NCBI GenBank assembly: GCA_902598015.1
Contig: CACJZT010000005.1
Coordinates: 18,303-82,302 of the forward strand
DNA: 64,000 nt
Direction of reading: 5' to 3'
Source of the DNA: an uncultured Pelagibacteraceae bacterium
Lineage (GTDB): Bacteria > Pseudomonadota > Alphaproteobacteria > Pelagibacterales > Pelagibacteraceae
Positions 15,742 through 25,070 of the stretch are shown here, piece by piece; position 1 is the stretch's first letter; each line of letters starts with the position of its first letter. Below the pieces are notes generated by a model. The model searched no databases. It saw nothing but the letters and a program-made list of their open reading frames with translations, and was not told the DNA's origin. A program made the position numbers and the translations under genes.

Positions 15742-16440
15742 ATGAGAAATATCCTCTTTAAAAGTATATTTTTTTCTGGATTAATTTTAATATCTATTAT
15801 TTTTCTTCCATCATTATTACTACCCAAGAAAATCACTCTTTTTGGAGGTAAACTTTTTGGACACTGGTCATCATTCTGTTTAAAAATTTTTTACTCAACC
15901 AGCATAGTAATAAAAGGTCAAGAAAACATAATTAATAACGAAAATTTCTTTATCGCATGCTCTCATCAATCGATGTTTGAAACTTTTTTTTTACAAACAA
16001 TATTTAATTCACCAATTTTTATTCTTAAAAAAGAACTATTAAATATTCCGGTATTTGGTTGGTATTTAAGAAAGATAGATTCTATTTCTGTGAATAGAAA
16101 TAAAGTTTCTAGAGAAAACCTTAATTTTACTGAAAAAATTAAAGAAGTTATGGAAAAAACAAAAAGACCTATAATAATTTTTCCACAAGCTACTCGAGTT
16201 CTACCAGATGAAATTATTCCTTTTAAAAAGGGGGTTGGAAGAATTTACAGAGAATTAAATGTAAAATGTCAACCCGTCGCTATTGACTCTGGAAGAGTAT
16301 GGCCAAAATCTGGAAAGATGAAGCCTAATAAAACGATTACTATTTCTATTTTAAAACCAATTAACACAGGTATCGAAGAAACAGAATTTGTAAAATTATT
16401 GCAAAAAGAAATTTATTCCGAACTTGGTCTTGCTAGCTAA
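15742..16440 (+). CDS. plsC: 1-acyl-sn-glycerol-3-phosphate acyltransferase
   Basis: The 232-residue protein has an N-terminal membrane helix (about residues 7-27) and the acyltransferase block CSHQSMFETF, then IIIFPQATR, a variant of the FPEGTR glycerol-phosphate binding motif. The catalytic motif reads HxxxxE rather than the textbook HxxxxD, and Glu is replaced by Gln in FPQATR; similar forms occur in alphaproteobacterial relatives. It would add the second acyl chain to make phosphatidic acid at the inner membrane. It follows lysA closely, and its stop overlaps the convergent dnaN stop. Confidence 0.87.
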   Translation: MRNILFKSIFFSGLILISIIFLPSLLLPKKITLFGGKLFGHWSSFCLKIFYSTSIVIKGQENIINNENFFIACSHQSMFETFFLQTIFNSPIFILKKELLNIPVFGWYLRKIDSISVNRNKVSRENLNFTEKIKEVMEKTKRPIIIFPQATRVLPDEIIPFKKGVGRIYRELNVKCQPVAIDSGRVWPKSGKMKPNKTITISILKPINTGIEETEFVKLLQKEIYSELGLAS

Positions 16441-17549
16441 CCTTTCATAGGCATTACAACATAAATACTGTCAAAGTCTGCAGGATCTTTTATTAATGCA
16501 GGAGATCCAGTATCTTTTAAATATATTTCAATATTATCACCATTTAGTTGGGATGCTATATCAAGCAAATATCTAGAGTTAAAACTTATGTCTAAATCTG
16601 TTTCAAATTTTACAGATAGGCTTTCTTTACCATCACCACTGTTAGTGTTATTGACAGATAAATCTAAGTTATCTTTAGTCAAATTAAATTTTACACCATC
16701 TTTTTTATCTAGAGAAACTGATGCTACTCTGTCGACGGAATTTAGAAAAGATTTTAGATCTATTTCAAGTTTTTTTTGATTCTCTCTAGGGATAACTTGA
16801 ATATAATTAGGGAATTTTCCATCGATTAATTTAGATATCAAAATACTATTATTAAGTTCAAATTTAATTTTGGATTTAATATTTGAGACTTTAACCTCGC
16901 CATCATAATCTTCTAGAAGAGAACATAATTGAAATATAGTTTTTTTTGGAAGTATTATTGGTTCAAATTCAATTTTGTTTTTTAGTCTTATTTTTGAGAT
17001 AGACATTCTATGGCTATCTGTTGCGGCTGCAGTTAAAAAATTCTTATCATCTGTTTGGGTCTGATGGAAAAAAATACCACTAAGATAATGTCTTGTTTCA
17101 TCATTCGAAATCGAAAATTTACATTTATTTAAAAGTTTTAATAAATCTTTTGAATTTATAGTAAATTCATTCTCATTGAAATTTTCATCTGTAATTGGAA
17201 ATTCAGATGCATTAATTGAATTTAAATTGAATAGAGATTTATTTGATTCTAATTGTAATTTACTATCTCCAGTGTTTTCAAAATTTATCTGACTACCAGA
17301 GGGAATTTTTCTTACAATATCAAACATAATTGATGAAGAAGTAGTTGTTTTGCCTTCATCAAAAATTTTAATATTTGAAATTTCATTTACAAATATTAAA
17401 TCTAAATCTGTTGCTGTAATTTTTAACTTAGAATTTGCTGCCTCTATCAAAATATTTGAAAGTATAGGTAAAGTGCTTCTTTTTTCTATTACACCCTGAC
17501 AATAACCTAAAGATTTTTGCAAATCTTGTTGATTAACACTAAATTTCAT
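16437..17549 (-). CDS. dnaN: DNA polymerase III sliding clamp (beta subunit)
   Basis: The 370-residue protein begins MKFSVNQQDLQKSLGYCQGV and ends YVVMPMKG, the characteristic beta-clamp C-terminus (VMPMRL-like). The three repeated clamp domains are spread over the full length, with the usual KTIFQLCSLLED and GKFPNYIQVIPRE segments in the middle. It encircles DNA and tethers polymerases. Its start overlaps the end of dnaA by 11 bases, so the two are translated from one mRNA. Confidence 0.96.
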   Translation of the reverse strand: MKFSVNQQDLQKSLGYCQGVIEKRSTLPILSNILIEAANSKLKITATDLDLIFVNEISNIKIFDEGKTTTSSSIMFDIVRKIPSGSQINFENTGDSKLQLESNKSLFNLNSINASEFPITDENFNENEFTINSKDLLKLLNKCKFSISNDETRHYLSGIFFHQTQTDDKNFLTAAATDSHRMSISKIRLKNKIEFEPIILPKKTIFQLCSLLEDYDGEVKVSNIKSKIKFELNNSILISKLIDGKFPNYIQVIPRENQKKLEIDLKSFLNSVDRVASVSLDKKDGVKFNLTKDNLDLSVNNTNSGDGKESLSVKFETDLDISFNSRYLLDIASQLNGDNIEIYLKDTGSPALIKDPADFDSIYVVMPMKG

Positions 17550-18948
17550 TTTCTTGTTTGTATAATATTTTATTCTTTAGACTATCAATGCTTAAATTTA
17601 ATTCATTATCGTCTTTTCTTAATTTTTCTATTGTTTTAACTGAATGAATAACAGTTGTGTGATCTCTATTAGCAAATGATCGACCTATCTCTGGTAAAGA
17701 TTTAGATGTCAGCATTTTTGCTAAATAAATAGCAGTTTGTCTTGGTCTTACAAGGTATCTTGACCTTCTTGGTGACAACATTTCGTTTTTACTTATTTTG
17801 AAATATTTACAGACTATTGTTTGAATATTGTCTATATCAACTTTATTTTCTGTTAAATTTAATAGATCTTTTAATATTACTTTTACCTCTGACATTGAAG
17901 GTGTTTTTCCATAAATTCTTGAGAAAGATACTATTCTATTAAATGCACCAACAAGTTCTCTGATACTAGTGTTAACTTCAGTACTAATAAATTTTAGAAT
18001 CTCATCGCTGATTTTAATATTATTCGGATCATGAATTCCAAGATCTTCATTTTTGGATTTTATTATATTGTATCTTAATTCAAAATCAGCATTTTGAATA
18101 TCAACTACTAATCCTCCTGAAAATCTAGATTTAATTCTCTCTTGTATTCTAGTTAATTTGTTTGGTGGTCTATCTGCTGATACTATAATTTGTGATCCTT
18201 TCTCTAACAAAACATTAAATGTATGGAAAAACTCTTCTTGCATAGCTTCCTTTCCATTCATAAATTGAATATCATCAATCAAAAATATGTCAGTATTTCT
18301 GAAATACTCTTTAAACTTTACCATATCATTAGATTTTATCGATTTTACAAATTGATACATAAATCTTTCAGCTGAAATAAACATTACTTTATTTTTTTCT
18401 TTCAAACTTAATCCAATTGCATTTAACAAATGTGTCTTACCCATTCCAACTCCACCATAAATATATAGAGGATTATAATAAGCTATTTGTTCTGAGACTT
18501 TTTTTGCAGCTTCAAAAGCTAGTTTATTACTTTTCCCTAGCAAGAAATTCTCAAAGTTTTTATTTGGATCAATTCGATTATATTGAAGATATGAGTCTTT
18601 AATAAATGAAACCTTTTCATTATCAGATGAATTATCTGGTTTTATTTCATCAGTATTTTTGTTCTTTATATTCTCGTTAATCACAAACTCTATTCTGGAA
18701 ATATCTTTTTTATATAATTTAATTATTTGTAATATTTGATCTAAATATCTTGAGGTTATCCAGTCTCTGATAAATCTTGTCGAAACGGACAATAAAACAT
18801 AATTTTTAAACTCATCAACCAAATCAATTTTTTTTAACCAACTATCATAAATCTCAGAACCAAACTTATTTTTCATTTCATTTTGTAATAATTTCCAATC
18901 AATCTTATTAATATTGTCTGATTTAATGTTTGTGAGATTATTTTTCAT
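17539..18948 (-). CDS. dnaA: Chromosomal replication initiator DnaA
   Basis: The 469-residue protein has all DnaA parts: an N-terminal DnaB/DiaA-contact domain, a charged linker (about residues 95-135), the AAA+ core with Walker A GGVGMGKT and Walker B FLIDDIQF, arginine-finger region, and a C-terminal helix-turn-helix with SPRRSRYLVRPRQTAIYL and FANRDHTTVIHSVKTIE, the DnaA-box-recognition signature. It is upstream of dnaN in one unit. The 243-bp spacer to rpsT is AT-rich with short direct repeats, but I see no TTATNCACA boxes there. Confidence 0.97.
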   Translation of the reverse strand: MKNNLTNIKSDNINKIDWKLLQNEMKNKFGSEIYDSWLKKIDLVDEFKNYVLLSVSTRFIRDWITSRYLDQILQIIKLYKKDISRIEFVINENIKNKNTDEIKPDNSSDNEKVSFIKDSYLQYNRIDPNKNFENFLLGKSNKLAFEAAKKVSEQIAYYNPLYIYGGVGMGKTHLLNAIGLSLKEKNKVMFISAERFMYQFVKSIKSNDMVKFKEYFRNTDIFLIDDIQFMNGKEAMQEEFFHTFNVLLEKGSQIIVSADRPPNKLTRIQERIKSRFSGGLVVDIQNADFELRYNIIKSKNEDLGIHDPNNIKISDEILKFISTEVNTSIRELVGAFNRIVSFSRIYGKTPSMSEVKVILKDLLNLTENKVDIDNIQTIVCKYFKISKNEMLSPRRSRYLVRPRQTAIYLAKMLTSKSLPEIGRSFANRDHTTVIHSVKTIEKLRKDDNELNLSIDSLKNKILYKQENEI

Positions 18949-19060
18949 GAGAGTCTGTTAAACTCCTATTCATAATCCAATGCAATAAATTTATTTTTAT
19001 TCTCAAAAAAAAATAAAATTTACAATTGTATAAATTAATAATTGAATCTATTTTTAAGGA

Positions 19061-19129
19061 CTTAAATTTAGTAATCTTAAATTTACTTTTTTTATTTTTT
19101 TTTATCTTGGGACTAAAAGATTAAAAGAT
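19061..19129. repeat. Short direct repeats in the dnaA-rpsT spacer
   Basis: CTTAAATTTA occurs at 19061-19070 and again at 19076-19085 (15-bp period), and TAAAAGAT is repeated in tandem at 19114-19121 and 19122-19129. They lie in the 243-bp AT-rich region upstream of dnaA. They may be binding sites or part of an unwinding element, or simply reflect AT-rich composition. Confidence 0.35.
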
Positions 19130-19191
19130 TCTTTTTTTAATTGAAAAAATAATCTCTAGGGTTGTAATTTCTTTAAGTAAACTAAAAGTTG

Positions 19192-19452
19192 TTATAAGGA
19201 ATTTATTTTTTTTGTTATTCTAGAAATATTTCTTGACGCGTTTTGCTTTTTTACCACCCCTGTCTTTGCTATTTTCATCAATTCAGAGTTTAATTTTGGC
19301 AAGAATGCTAAAGCTTCTTTTTTGTCCTTTTTATCAAGAATTAAATTCATTTTTTTTATTGCAGATCTAAACCTGCTTTTTCTAGACTTATTTACCGTTG
19401 TTTGACGTGATATACGTCTTATTCGTTTAATAGCTGATTTAGTGTTTGCCAT
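19192..19452 (-). CDS. rpsT: 30S ribosomal protein S20
   Basis: The 86-residue basic protein begins MANTKSAIKRIRRISRQ, the typical S20 N-terminus, and ends NISRITKKINSL. The frame is open further upstream to 19515, but the ATG at 19450-19452 matches the family and lies just downstream of a good promoter. S20 binds 16S rRNA early in small-subunit assembly. Lying between dnaA and mutM is common in alphaproteobacteria. The mRNA leader predicted from the promoter is only a few bases. Confidence 0.97.
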   Translation of the reverse strand: MANTKSAIKRIRRISRQTTVNKSRKSRFRSAIKKMNLILDKKDKKEALAFLPKLNSELMKIAKTGVVKKQNASRNISRITKKINSL

Positions 19453-19461
19453 AAGCGCGAT

Positions 19462-19490
19462 TGTATATAACGAGAAATTTATACGGTCAA
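19462..19490 (-). promoter_or_regulatory. Sigma-70-type promoter for rpsT
   Basis: On the minus strand TTGACC (19485-19490), a 17-base spacer and TATACA (19462-19467) lie just before the S20 start codon. The predicted transcript start is within about 5 bases of the ATG, so the leader would be very short. Confidence 0.6.
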
Positions 19491-19502
19491 TATAATAATT
19501 TT

Positions 19503-20366
19503 TTATTTTTGACAAATATTACAAAAAAAAGTTGATCTATTAGTGATAAATTTTTTTTTTATTGTCCCTTTGCATCCTGGTGAAAGACAACTCTTATTTT
19601 CTCTATTGTATACTTTAAAGTTATCTTGAAAAGATCCATTTTTACCAACTATATTTTTAAAATCTCTAATACTAGACCCACCTTTTTTTATCGCTAAATT
19701 TAAAATTTTTCTTGAATATTTAATAATATTAATACAATCGTTTTCACTTAAAGATTTTGCTTTTTTTTTTGGATTTATTTTAGAGCTGAATAAAATTTCA
19801 CTTGCATAAATATTCCCCAAACCTGAAACAAACTTTTGATCTAAGAGAAAATTTTTTATATTCTTTTTCTTTTTATAAAAATATTTTTTTAAGTAGTTGA
19901 GATTAAATTTTGAAGAAAAAGGCTCAGGACCATAGTTATTTATAAAATTTTCTAAATTATTTTTATTTTCAAATAATTTGAAATAACCAAATCTTCTGGG
20001 ATCATTATATATAATTTTTATGTTATCAAATTCCAAAAATACGTGGTTATGTTTTTTTGGTAAATAAGGACTATGATAAAAACTTGCATTTGTTTTTTGA
20101 TTTAAAATATTTTTTCTTAAGAGATGTATAGTGCCAGACATTCCAAGATGAATTAAGCAAAATTTTTCATCATTTAAAGCTAGTATGATATATTTTGAAA
20201 ACCTCTTAACTTTTTTTATTGATTTTGATTGAAGTCTTGTTTCAAAACCTTTTTTTATTTTGTACCTTAAATTCCTATTCTTTATACTTACTTTTTTTAT
20301 TTTTTTTCCTGTTATTGTTCTACTTAGTGACTCTTTAACAACTTCTACTTCTGGCAATTCTGGCAT
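19503..20366 (-). CDS. mutM: Formamidopyrimidine-DNA glycosylase (8-oxoguanine repair)
   Basis: The 287-residue protein begins MPELPEVEVV, placing the catalytic Pro2 and Glu3 correctly. It contains LIHLGMSGT, the helix-2-turn-helix with QKFVSGLGNIYASEILF, and a C-terminal zinc finger (CLSPGC...CNICQK). It removes oxidised purines and nicks the strand in base excision repair. The spacer to rpsT is 50 bp and contains the rpsT promoter, so rpsT can be expressed apart from mutM. It is divergent from ubiE. Confidence 0.96.
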   Translation of the reverse strand: MPELPEVEVVKESLSRTITGKKIKKVSIKNRNLRYKIKKGFETRLQSKSIKKVKRFSKYIILALNDEKFCLIHLGMSGTIHLLRKNILNQKTNASFYHSPYLPKKHNHVFLEFDNIKIIYNDPRRFGYFKLFENKNNLENFINNYGPEPFSSKFNLNYLKKYFYKKKKNIKNFLLDQKFVSGLGNIYASEILFSSKINPKKKAKSLSENDCINIIKYSRKILNLAIKKGGSSIRDFKNIVGKNGSFQDNFKVYNRENKSCLSPGCKGTIKKKFITNRSTFFCNICQK

Positions 20367-20398
20367 TTATTATTATATTAATTAATATTATTTATTTT

Positions 20399-21106
20399 AT
20401 GCAACAATATCTTCAAAATAAAAAAGGTCTAGTCCAAGGTGTCTTTGATAAAGTTTATGATAAATACGACATCATGAATGATTTGATGTCACTTGGAGTT
20501 CATAGAATCTGGAAAAGAAATTTAATAAATTGGATGAACCCAGGTAAAAATAAAATTCTAGCAGATGTTGCATGTGGCACAGGTGATATAGCAAAACTTT
20601 TTATCGATAATAGTTCAAATAAAAATATAGAATTATTTTGTATTGACCCCAATGAAGGAATGATGAAAAAGGGAAAAAATAGACTATCAAATTACAAAAA
20701 TATCAAGTGGATTAAGGGGTCGGCAGAGAAATTGCCTTTAAAATCTAATTCATGTGATTATTACACAATCAGTTTTGGTTTAAGAAATACAAAAAATATT
20801 AATAAATCCTTAAGTGAAGCGTACAGAGTTTTAAAGTCAGGAGGTAGATTTTTTTGTTTAGAATTTTCAAAAATTCAAAATTTAAACTTAGATTTAGTCT
20901 ATAAAAGATACTCTAAATTAATTCCAGAAATAGGAAAATTTGTGGTTGGTGAAAAAGAGCCTTATGAATATCTAATAAAAAGCATCCAAGAATTTGTTAA
21001 TCAAGAGGAATTAAAGGGTTTAATGGAGAAAAATAATTTTATTAAATGTGAGTATAGAAACTTTTCTGGTGGAATAGTAGCTATTCATTCAGGTTGGAAA
21101 ATATGA
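20399..21106 (+). CDS. ubiE: Ubiquinone biosynthesis C-methyltransferase UbiE/Coq5
   Basis: The 235-residue class I SAM methyltransferase has the motif VACGTGDIAKLF (SAM binding), an N-terminal GVFDKVYDKYDIMNDLMSLG block and SFGLRNTKNI, all signatures of UbiE/Coq5. It methylates the quinone ring in ubiquinone synthesis. The stop overlaps the ubiB start as ATGA, so translation is coupled. The mutM/ubiE/ubiB/coaBC/dut neighbourhood is conserved in alphaproteobacteria. Confidence 0.96.
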   Translation: MQQYLQNKKGLVQGVFDKVYDKYDIMNDLMSLGVHRIWKRNLINWMNPGKNKILADVACGTGDIAKLFIDNSSNKNIELFCIDPNEGMMKKGKNRLSNYKNIKWIKGSAEKLPLKSNSCDYYTISFGLRNTKNINKSLSEAYRVLKSGGRFFCLEFSKIQNLNLDLVYKRYSKLIPEIGKFVVGEKEPYEYLIKSIQEFVNQEELKGLMEKNNFIKCEYRNFSGGIVAIHSGWKI

Positions 21107-22671
21107 TTAAAAAATTATACATACTTTTTAGGCTTGGTAGGAAATTAGCAAAATCTGACGCTTTAAGTATATTCACAAAGTTTCATAATCCACCAATTGG
21201 AATAAAAATTTTATTCTATTTGTTGTCTTTATCATTTTCAAAAAAAGATAATTCTTTTATAAATGAAACCGAAGGTGAAAGATTATCAAACTCCTTGCAA
21301 TCTATGGGCACAACATTCATTAAATTAGGTCAATTTCTGGCAACTAGACCAGATATAATTGGAGAAAAGTTATCAAAGCAACTAGAGAGTTTACAAGATC
21401 GTTTGCCTCCATTTGAATTATCTAAAGCTAAAGAAATAATCAAAAAAGATCTAGGGGAAGATAATTTTAATTCAATTATAAATCTATCTGAACCAGTGGC
21501 AGCAGCATCTATAGCTCAAGTTCATAAAGCGCAAATAAATGATAATGGCACAATTAAAGAAGTGGCTATAAAAATTTTACGACCAAATATAAAAAAAATA
21601 TTCAACGAAGAAATTGATGCTTTGATGCTTTTTGCTTTTTTAACTGAGTCAATTATCAAAAAGACAAAAAGACTTAAGTTAGTTGAGGTCGTATATTTGC
21701 TAAAAGAAATAACCAATTTAGAAATGGATTTAAGATTTGAAGCCGCTGCAGCTAATGAGTATTCTGAAAACACTAAGAATGACAGTGGATTTCAAGTTCC
21801 TAGAATTTATTGGAATTTTACAAGTGAAAATGTAATGACTTTAGACTGGGTTGAAGGTGTCTCTATAAGAGAAACAGAAGAGTTAGAAAAAAGAAATATA
21901 GATACCAAAAAAATCGCATCAGATATTATTCAACATTTTTTAAGACATGCTGTTAGAGATGGTTTTTTTCATGCAGATATGCATCAAGGTAACATTTTTA
22001 TAAATAATAGTGGTCAAATAGTTCCTATCGATTTTGGTATAATGGGAAGACTCGATGATTTGAGTAAAAAATTTCTTGCTGAGATTTTATATGGATTTAT
22101 TAAACGAGATTATAAAAAAGTGGCTGAAGTTCATTTGGCTGCAGGGTTAGTTCCAAAAGAAGTGCCTGTTGATGATCTCGCCCAAGCACTAAGATCAATA
22201 GGAGAGCCAATATTTGGTCAGTCAATTAAAGATATATCTGGCGGTAAACTACTCAAACAACTTTTTGATGTGACAGAAAAATTTAATATGCAGACTCAAC
22301 CACAGTTACTAATGCTACAGAAAACCATGGTAGTAGTTGAAGGTGTTGCAAGAAGATTAAATCCAGAGACAAACATTTGGGAAACGTCAAGACCTGTTCT
22401 TGAAAAATGGCTTAAAGAAACAAAAGATCCTATAACAACATTAAATGAAACTCTAAAAAATTCTGCAGAAGTTATAAAAAGATTACCAGAAATGCCGCAA
22501 ATAATGGATAAAGCAAACCAAGCATTAACATTTCTTGCAAGTGGACAAATTCCACAAAATACTAATACGTATAATGATCTAAATACAAAAAAAAATGAAA
22601 TGGTAGCTTTCAGAAATCAATCAATCATTGGTTTATTATTACTTGTAATTTTAGGATTAGTAGTATTTTAA
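21103..22671 (+). CDS. ubiB: UbiB/ABC1-family atypical kinase for ubiquinone synthesis
   Basis: The 522-residue protein has the KxGQ motif in FIKLGQFLATRPD (near residue 70), the Ala-rich loop PVAAASIAQVHKA, the kinase-like VAIKILRPN lysine, HADMHQGNIFI and the metal-binding PIDFGIMG. Two C-terminal hydrophobic segments, with SIIGLLLLVILGLVVF at the very end, anchor it in the membrane. The family supports ubiquinone synthesis, probably through ATPase activity on the lipid-bound complex. An upstream TTG at 21094 is in frame, but the ATG at 21103 overlaps the ubiE stop and is preferred. Confidence 0.95.
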   Translation: MIKKLYILFRLGRKLAKSDALSIFTKFHNPPIGIKILFYLLSLSFSKKDNSFINETEGERLSNSLQSMGTTFIKLGQFLATRPDIIGEKLSKQLESLQDRLPPFELSKAKEIIKKDLGEDNFNSIINLSEPVAAASIAQVHKAQINDNGTIKEVAIKILRPNIKKIFNEEIDALMLFAFLTESIIKKTKRLKLVEVVYLLKEITNLEMDLRFEAAAANEYSENTKNDSGFQVPRIYWNFTSENVMTLDWVEGVSIRETEELEKRNIDTKKIASDIIQHFLRHAVRDGFFHADMHQGNIFINNSGQIVPIDFGIMGRLDDLSKKFLAEILYGFIKRDYKKVAEVHLAAGLVPKEVPVDDLAQALRSIGEPIFGQSIKDISGGKLLKQLFDVTEKFNMQTQPQLLMLQKTMVVVEGVARRLNPETNIWETSRPVLEKWLKETKDPITTLNETLKNSAEVIKRLPEMPQIMDKANQALTFLASGQIPQNTNTYNDLNTKKNEMVAFRNQSIIGLLLLVILGLVVF

Positions 22672-22679
22672 TCTCGACG

Positions 22680-23879
22680 ATGAATTATTTTGAGAATAAA
22701 AAAATACTGTTAATTATATGTGGTGGAATTTCTGCTTACAAAAGTCTTGAGTTAATAAGATTATTTAAGAAAAATGGTGCTCGTGTAAAAACTATATTAA
22801 CAAAAAATGCAAAAGAATTTGTAACTCCACTATCTGTTTCGTCTCTTTCTCAAGAAAAAGTTTATGACGATATATTTAGTGCAGAGAACGAAGCTGAGAT
22901 GGACCATATATCTTTATCAAGATGGGCTGATGCAGTATTAGTTGCACCAATTACAGCTAATACTATATCTAAAGTAGCCTCAGGAAATGCAGAAGATTTG
23001 GCGTCTACTGTTTTATTAGCCTCTAACAAACAAATATTTTTAGCACCAGCAATGAATGTAAGAATGTGGGAGCATCCTTCTACTAAAGAAAACATATTAA
23101 AATTAAAAAGCTTTGGATACAAAATTATTGGACCAGAGATAGGAGATATGGCATGTGGTGAATATGGAGAAGGAAAAATGACAGAACCAAATGAAACAGT
23201 CAATACGCTTAAAAATTATTTTTCTAATTTAGATAAAAATAAAAAATTAAAAGCTTTAGTTACCGCAGGACCAACTAATGAATATATTGATCCTGTAAGA
23301 TTTATTACAAATAAATCCAGTGGCAAACAAGGATATGAAATAGCCAAATGTCTTAGAGACAATGGATTTGATACGACACTTATTTCAGGAAAGACAAGCA
23401 TTAAACCTTTGGACGGCGTTAATTTTGTAAGTGTTGAAACTGCTGAAGAGATGTTCAAAGAAAGTTTAAATAATCTACCAACAGATGTAGCTATTTTTTC
23501 TGCAGCTGTTTCTGATTTTAAAGTGAAAAATTATAAAAGTACAAAGATTAAAAAGAATGAAGAATTTAACTTAGAGCTAGAAAAAAATATCGATATTTTA
23601 AATCATATATCTAATCACAATTCATTAAGACCAAAAATAACAATTGGTTTTGCAGCAGAAACAAACAATCTCTCGACAAATGCAAAAGAGAAGTTGAATG
23701 AAAAAAATTGTGACTGGGTAATTGCAAATGATGTCTCAGATCAAAATATAGGATTTGGATCAGATTTTAATAAAATTTCTATATTTTACAAAGATAAACC
23801 TGAAGAAAATTTTGAAAAGATGAGCAAATCATTGGTCGCTGAGGAAATAGTCAAAAGAATAATTCAACAGATTAATTAA
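22680..23879 (+). CDS. coaBC: Bifunctional phosphopantothenoylcysteine decarboxylase/synthetase
   Basis: The 399-residue fusion has the N-terminal flavoprotein domain (CoaC) with GGISAYKSLELIR, the catalytic-His region EMDHISLSRWADAVLVAP, and APAMNVRMW with the conserved Asn. It is followed from about residue 185 by the CoaB domain with AGPTNEYIDPVRFITNKSSG and AAVSDFKVKN. It carries out two successive steps from 4'-phosphopantothenate to 4'-phosphopantetheine on the way to CoA. It follows ubiB by 8 bases and precedes dut by 4 bases. Confidence 0.96.
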   Translation: MNYFENKKILLIICGGISAYKSLELIRLFKKNGARVKTILTKNAKEFVTPLSVSSLSQEKVYDDIFSAENEAEMDHISLSRWADAVLVAPITANTISKVASGNAEDLASTVLLASNKQIFLAPAMNVRMWEHPSTKENILKLKSFGYKIIGPEIGDMACGEYGEGKMTEPNETVNTLKNYFSNLDKNKKLKALVTAGPTNEYIDPVRFITNKSSGKQGYEIAKCLRDNGFDTTLISGKTSIKPLDGVNFVSVETAEEMFKESLNNLPTDVAIFSAAVSDFKVKNYKSTKIKKNEEFNLELEKNIDILNHISNHNSLRPKITIGFAAETNNLSTNAKEKLNEKNCDWVIANDVSDQNIGFGSDFNKISIFYKDKPEENFEKMSKSLVAEEIVKRIIQQIN

Positions 23880-23883
23880 CTTA

Positions 23884-24321
23884 ATGGTTAAAGTCTTAAT
23901 TAAAAAATTAGACAAGAAAGTTAAACTGCCAGAATATAAAACAACAGGATCATCTGGACTAGATTTGACTGCATTCATTGAAAAGAAAATAGTAATTAAA
24001 CCGGGCGAAAACGCTTTAGTGCCAACAGGTATATCCATTGCAATACCTGAGGATACCGAAGTTCAGATCAGGCCGCGTTCAGGTTTAGCGGCTAAAAATA
24101 ATATAAGTGTATTAAATACTCCTGGAACAATTGATAGTGACTATAGAGGAGAAATAAAAGTAATTTTATTTAATCATGGAGATAAAGACTTTACAGTAAA
24201 TAACGATGATAGAATTGCTCAAATGATACTAATGCCAATTCTAAAAGTAGATTTTGAAACTGTAGAAACTTTGCCTGAGACAATTAGAGGTTCGGGTGGA
24301 TTTGGATCAACGGGTAAGTGA
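23884..24321 (+). CDS. dut: dUTP diphosphatase
   Basis: The 145-residue trimeric-type dUTPase shows all family motifs in order: GSSGLDLTAF, RPRSGLAAKN, NTPGTIDSDYRGEIKVIL, DRIAQMIL and the C-terminal GSGGFGSTG arm. It hydrolyses dUTP to dUMP, keeping uracil out of DNA and supplying the dTMP precursor. Its stop overlaps the GTG start of the next gene (GTGA). Confidence 0.97.
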   Translation: MVKVLIKKLDKKVKLPEYKTTGSSGLDLTAFIEKKIVIKPGENALVPTGISIAIPEDTEVQIRPRSGLAAKNNISVLNTPGTIDSDYRGEIKVILFNHGDKDFTVNNDDRIAQMILMPILKVDFETVETLPETIRGSGGFGSTGK

Positions 24322-25070
24322 AAAATTCATTATCTAAACGAAAGCTTGAGAGATACTCTAGACAAATAATACTTAAGGATATTGGTATATTAGGACAAAA
24401 GAAAATAATTAATTCAAAAGTTTTAATTGTAGGAATTGGTGGATTAGGTAGTCCAGTTGCAGATTTGTTGGCTAGATGCGGTGTAGGGTATATAGGTGCT
24501 ATTGATCACGATAAAGTAGATATTTCAAATCTTCAAAGACAAATTTTGTATACTTCAAAAGATGTTGGAAAATTTAAGGTTGATATCTTTAAAAGAAGAA
24601 TAAAATTAATTAACAGAGATGTAAAAGTCAAAATTTTAAAAGAAAAAGCATCAGAAAAAAATTTAAATAAAATTGTAAAAGATTTCGATATAATTGTAGA
24701 TGGAACAGATAATTTTAAAACTAAATTTTTAATAAATAAATTTTCATTAAAATATAAAAGAAAATTAATAGTTGGTGCTATTAGCAAATTTGATGGACAT
24801 ATTTTTTCATTCGATTTTAATAATAAATCAAGCCCATGCTTAAAATGTTTTTACCAGTCAGAACCTTCTGATGAAGTTTTAAATTGTGAAAGTGAAGGAA
24901 TATTAGGAACTACATCAAATATAATTGGGAGTATGCAAGCAAATGAAGTTTTAAAAAACATAATTTCTTCTGATAAAAGTCTTCACTCATCAATTCTGGT
25001 GGTTAATCTAAAAAAACTAGAATTTAGAAAAATAAAATTTACTAAAAAAAAGGGTTGCTTGTGCAATTAA
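24318..25070 (+). CDS. ThiF/MoeB/HesA-family adenylating enzyme
   Basis: The 250-residue E1-like protein has the Rossmann motif VGIGGLGSPVADLLARCG (near residues 37-54) and DHDKVDISNLQRQ with the Arg that contacts ATP. The zinc Cys pattern seems reduced to CLKCF and a final CLC. It would adenylate the C-terminal Gly of a sulfur-carrier protein such as MoaD or ThiS; which one is not decided by the sequence. The start is GTG, overlapping the dut stop by 4 bases. It overlaps the SH3 protein by about 10 bases. Confidence 0.88.
   Translation: MKNSLSKRKLERYSRQIILKDIGILGQKKIINSKVLIVGIGGLGSPVADLLARCGVGYIGAIDHDKVDISNLQRQILYTSKDVGKFKVDIFKRRIKLINRDVKVKILKEKASEKNLNKIVKDFDIIVDGTDNFKTKFLINKFSLKYKRKLIVGAISKFDGHIFSFDFNNKSSPCLKCFYQSEPSDEVLNCESEGILGTTSNIIGSMQANEVLKNIISSDKSLHSSILVVNLKKLEFRKIKFTKKKGCLCN

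Noticed and set aside
18949..19191. Replication origin next to dnaA
   Set aside because: No DnaA-box match was found by eye on either strand; repeats alone are weak evidence. I keep the repeats as a feature only.
19453..19515. Upstream extension of rpsT to position 19515
   Set aside because: It would add a non-ribosomal N-terminus, run into the mutM 3' end and place the predicted promoter inside the gene; the ATG at 19452 matches S20.
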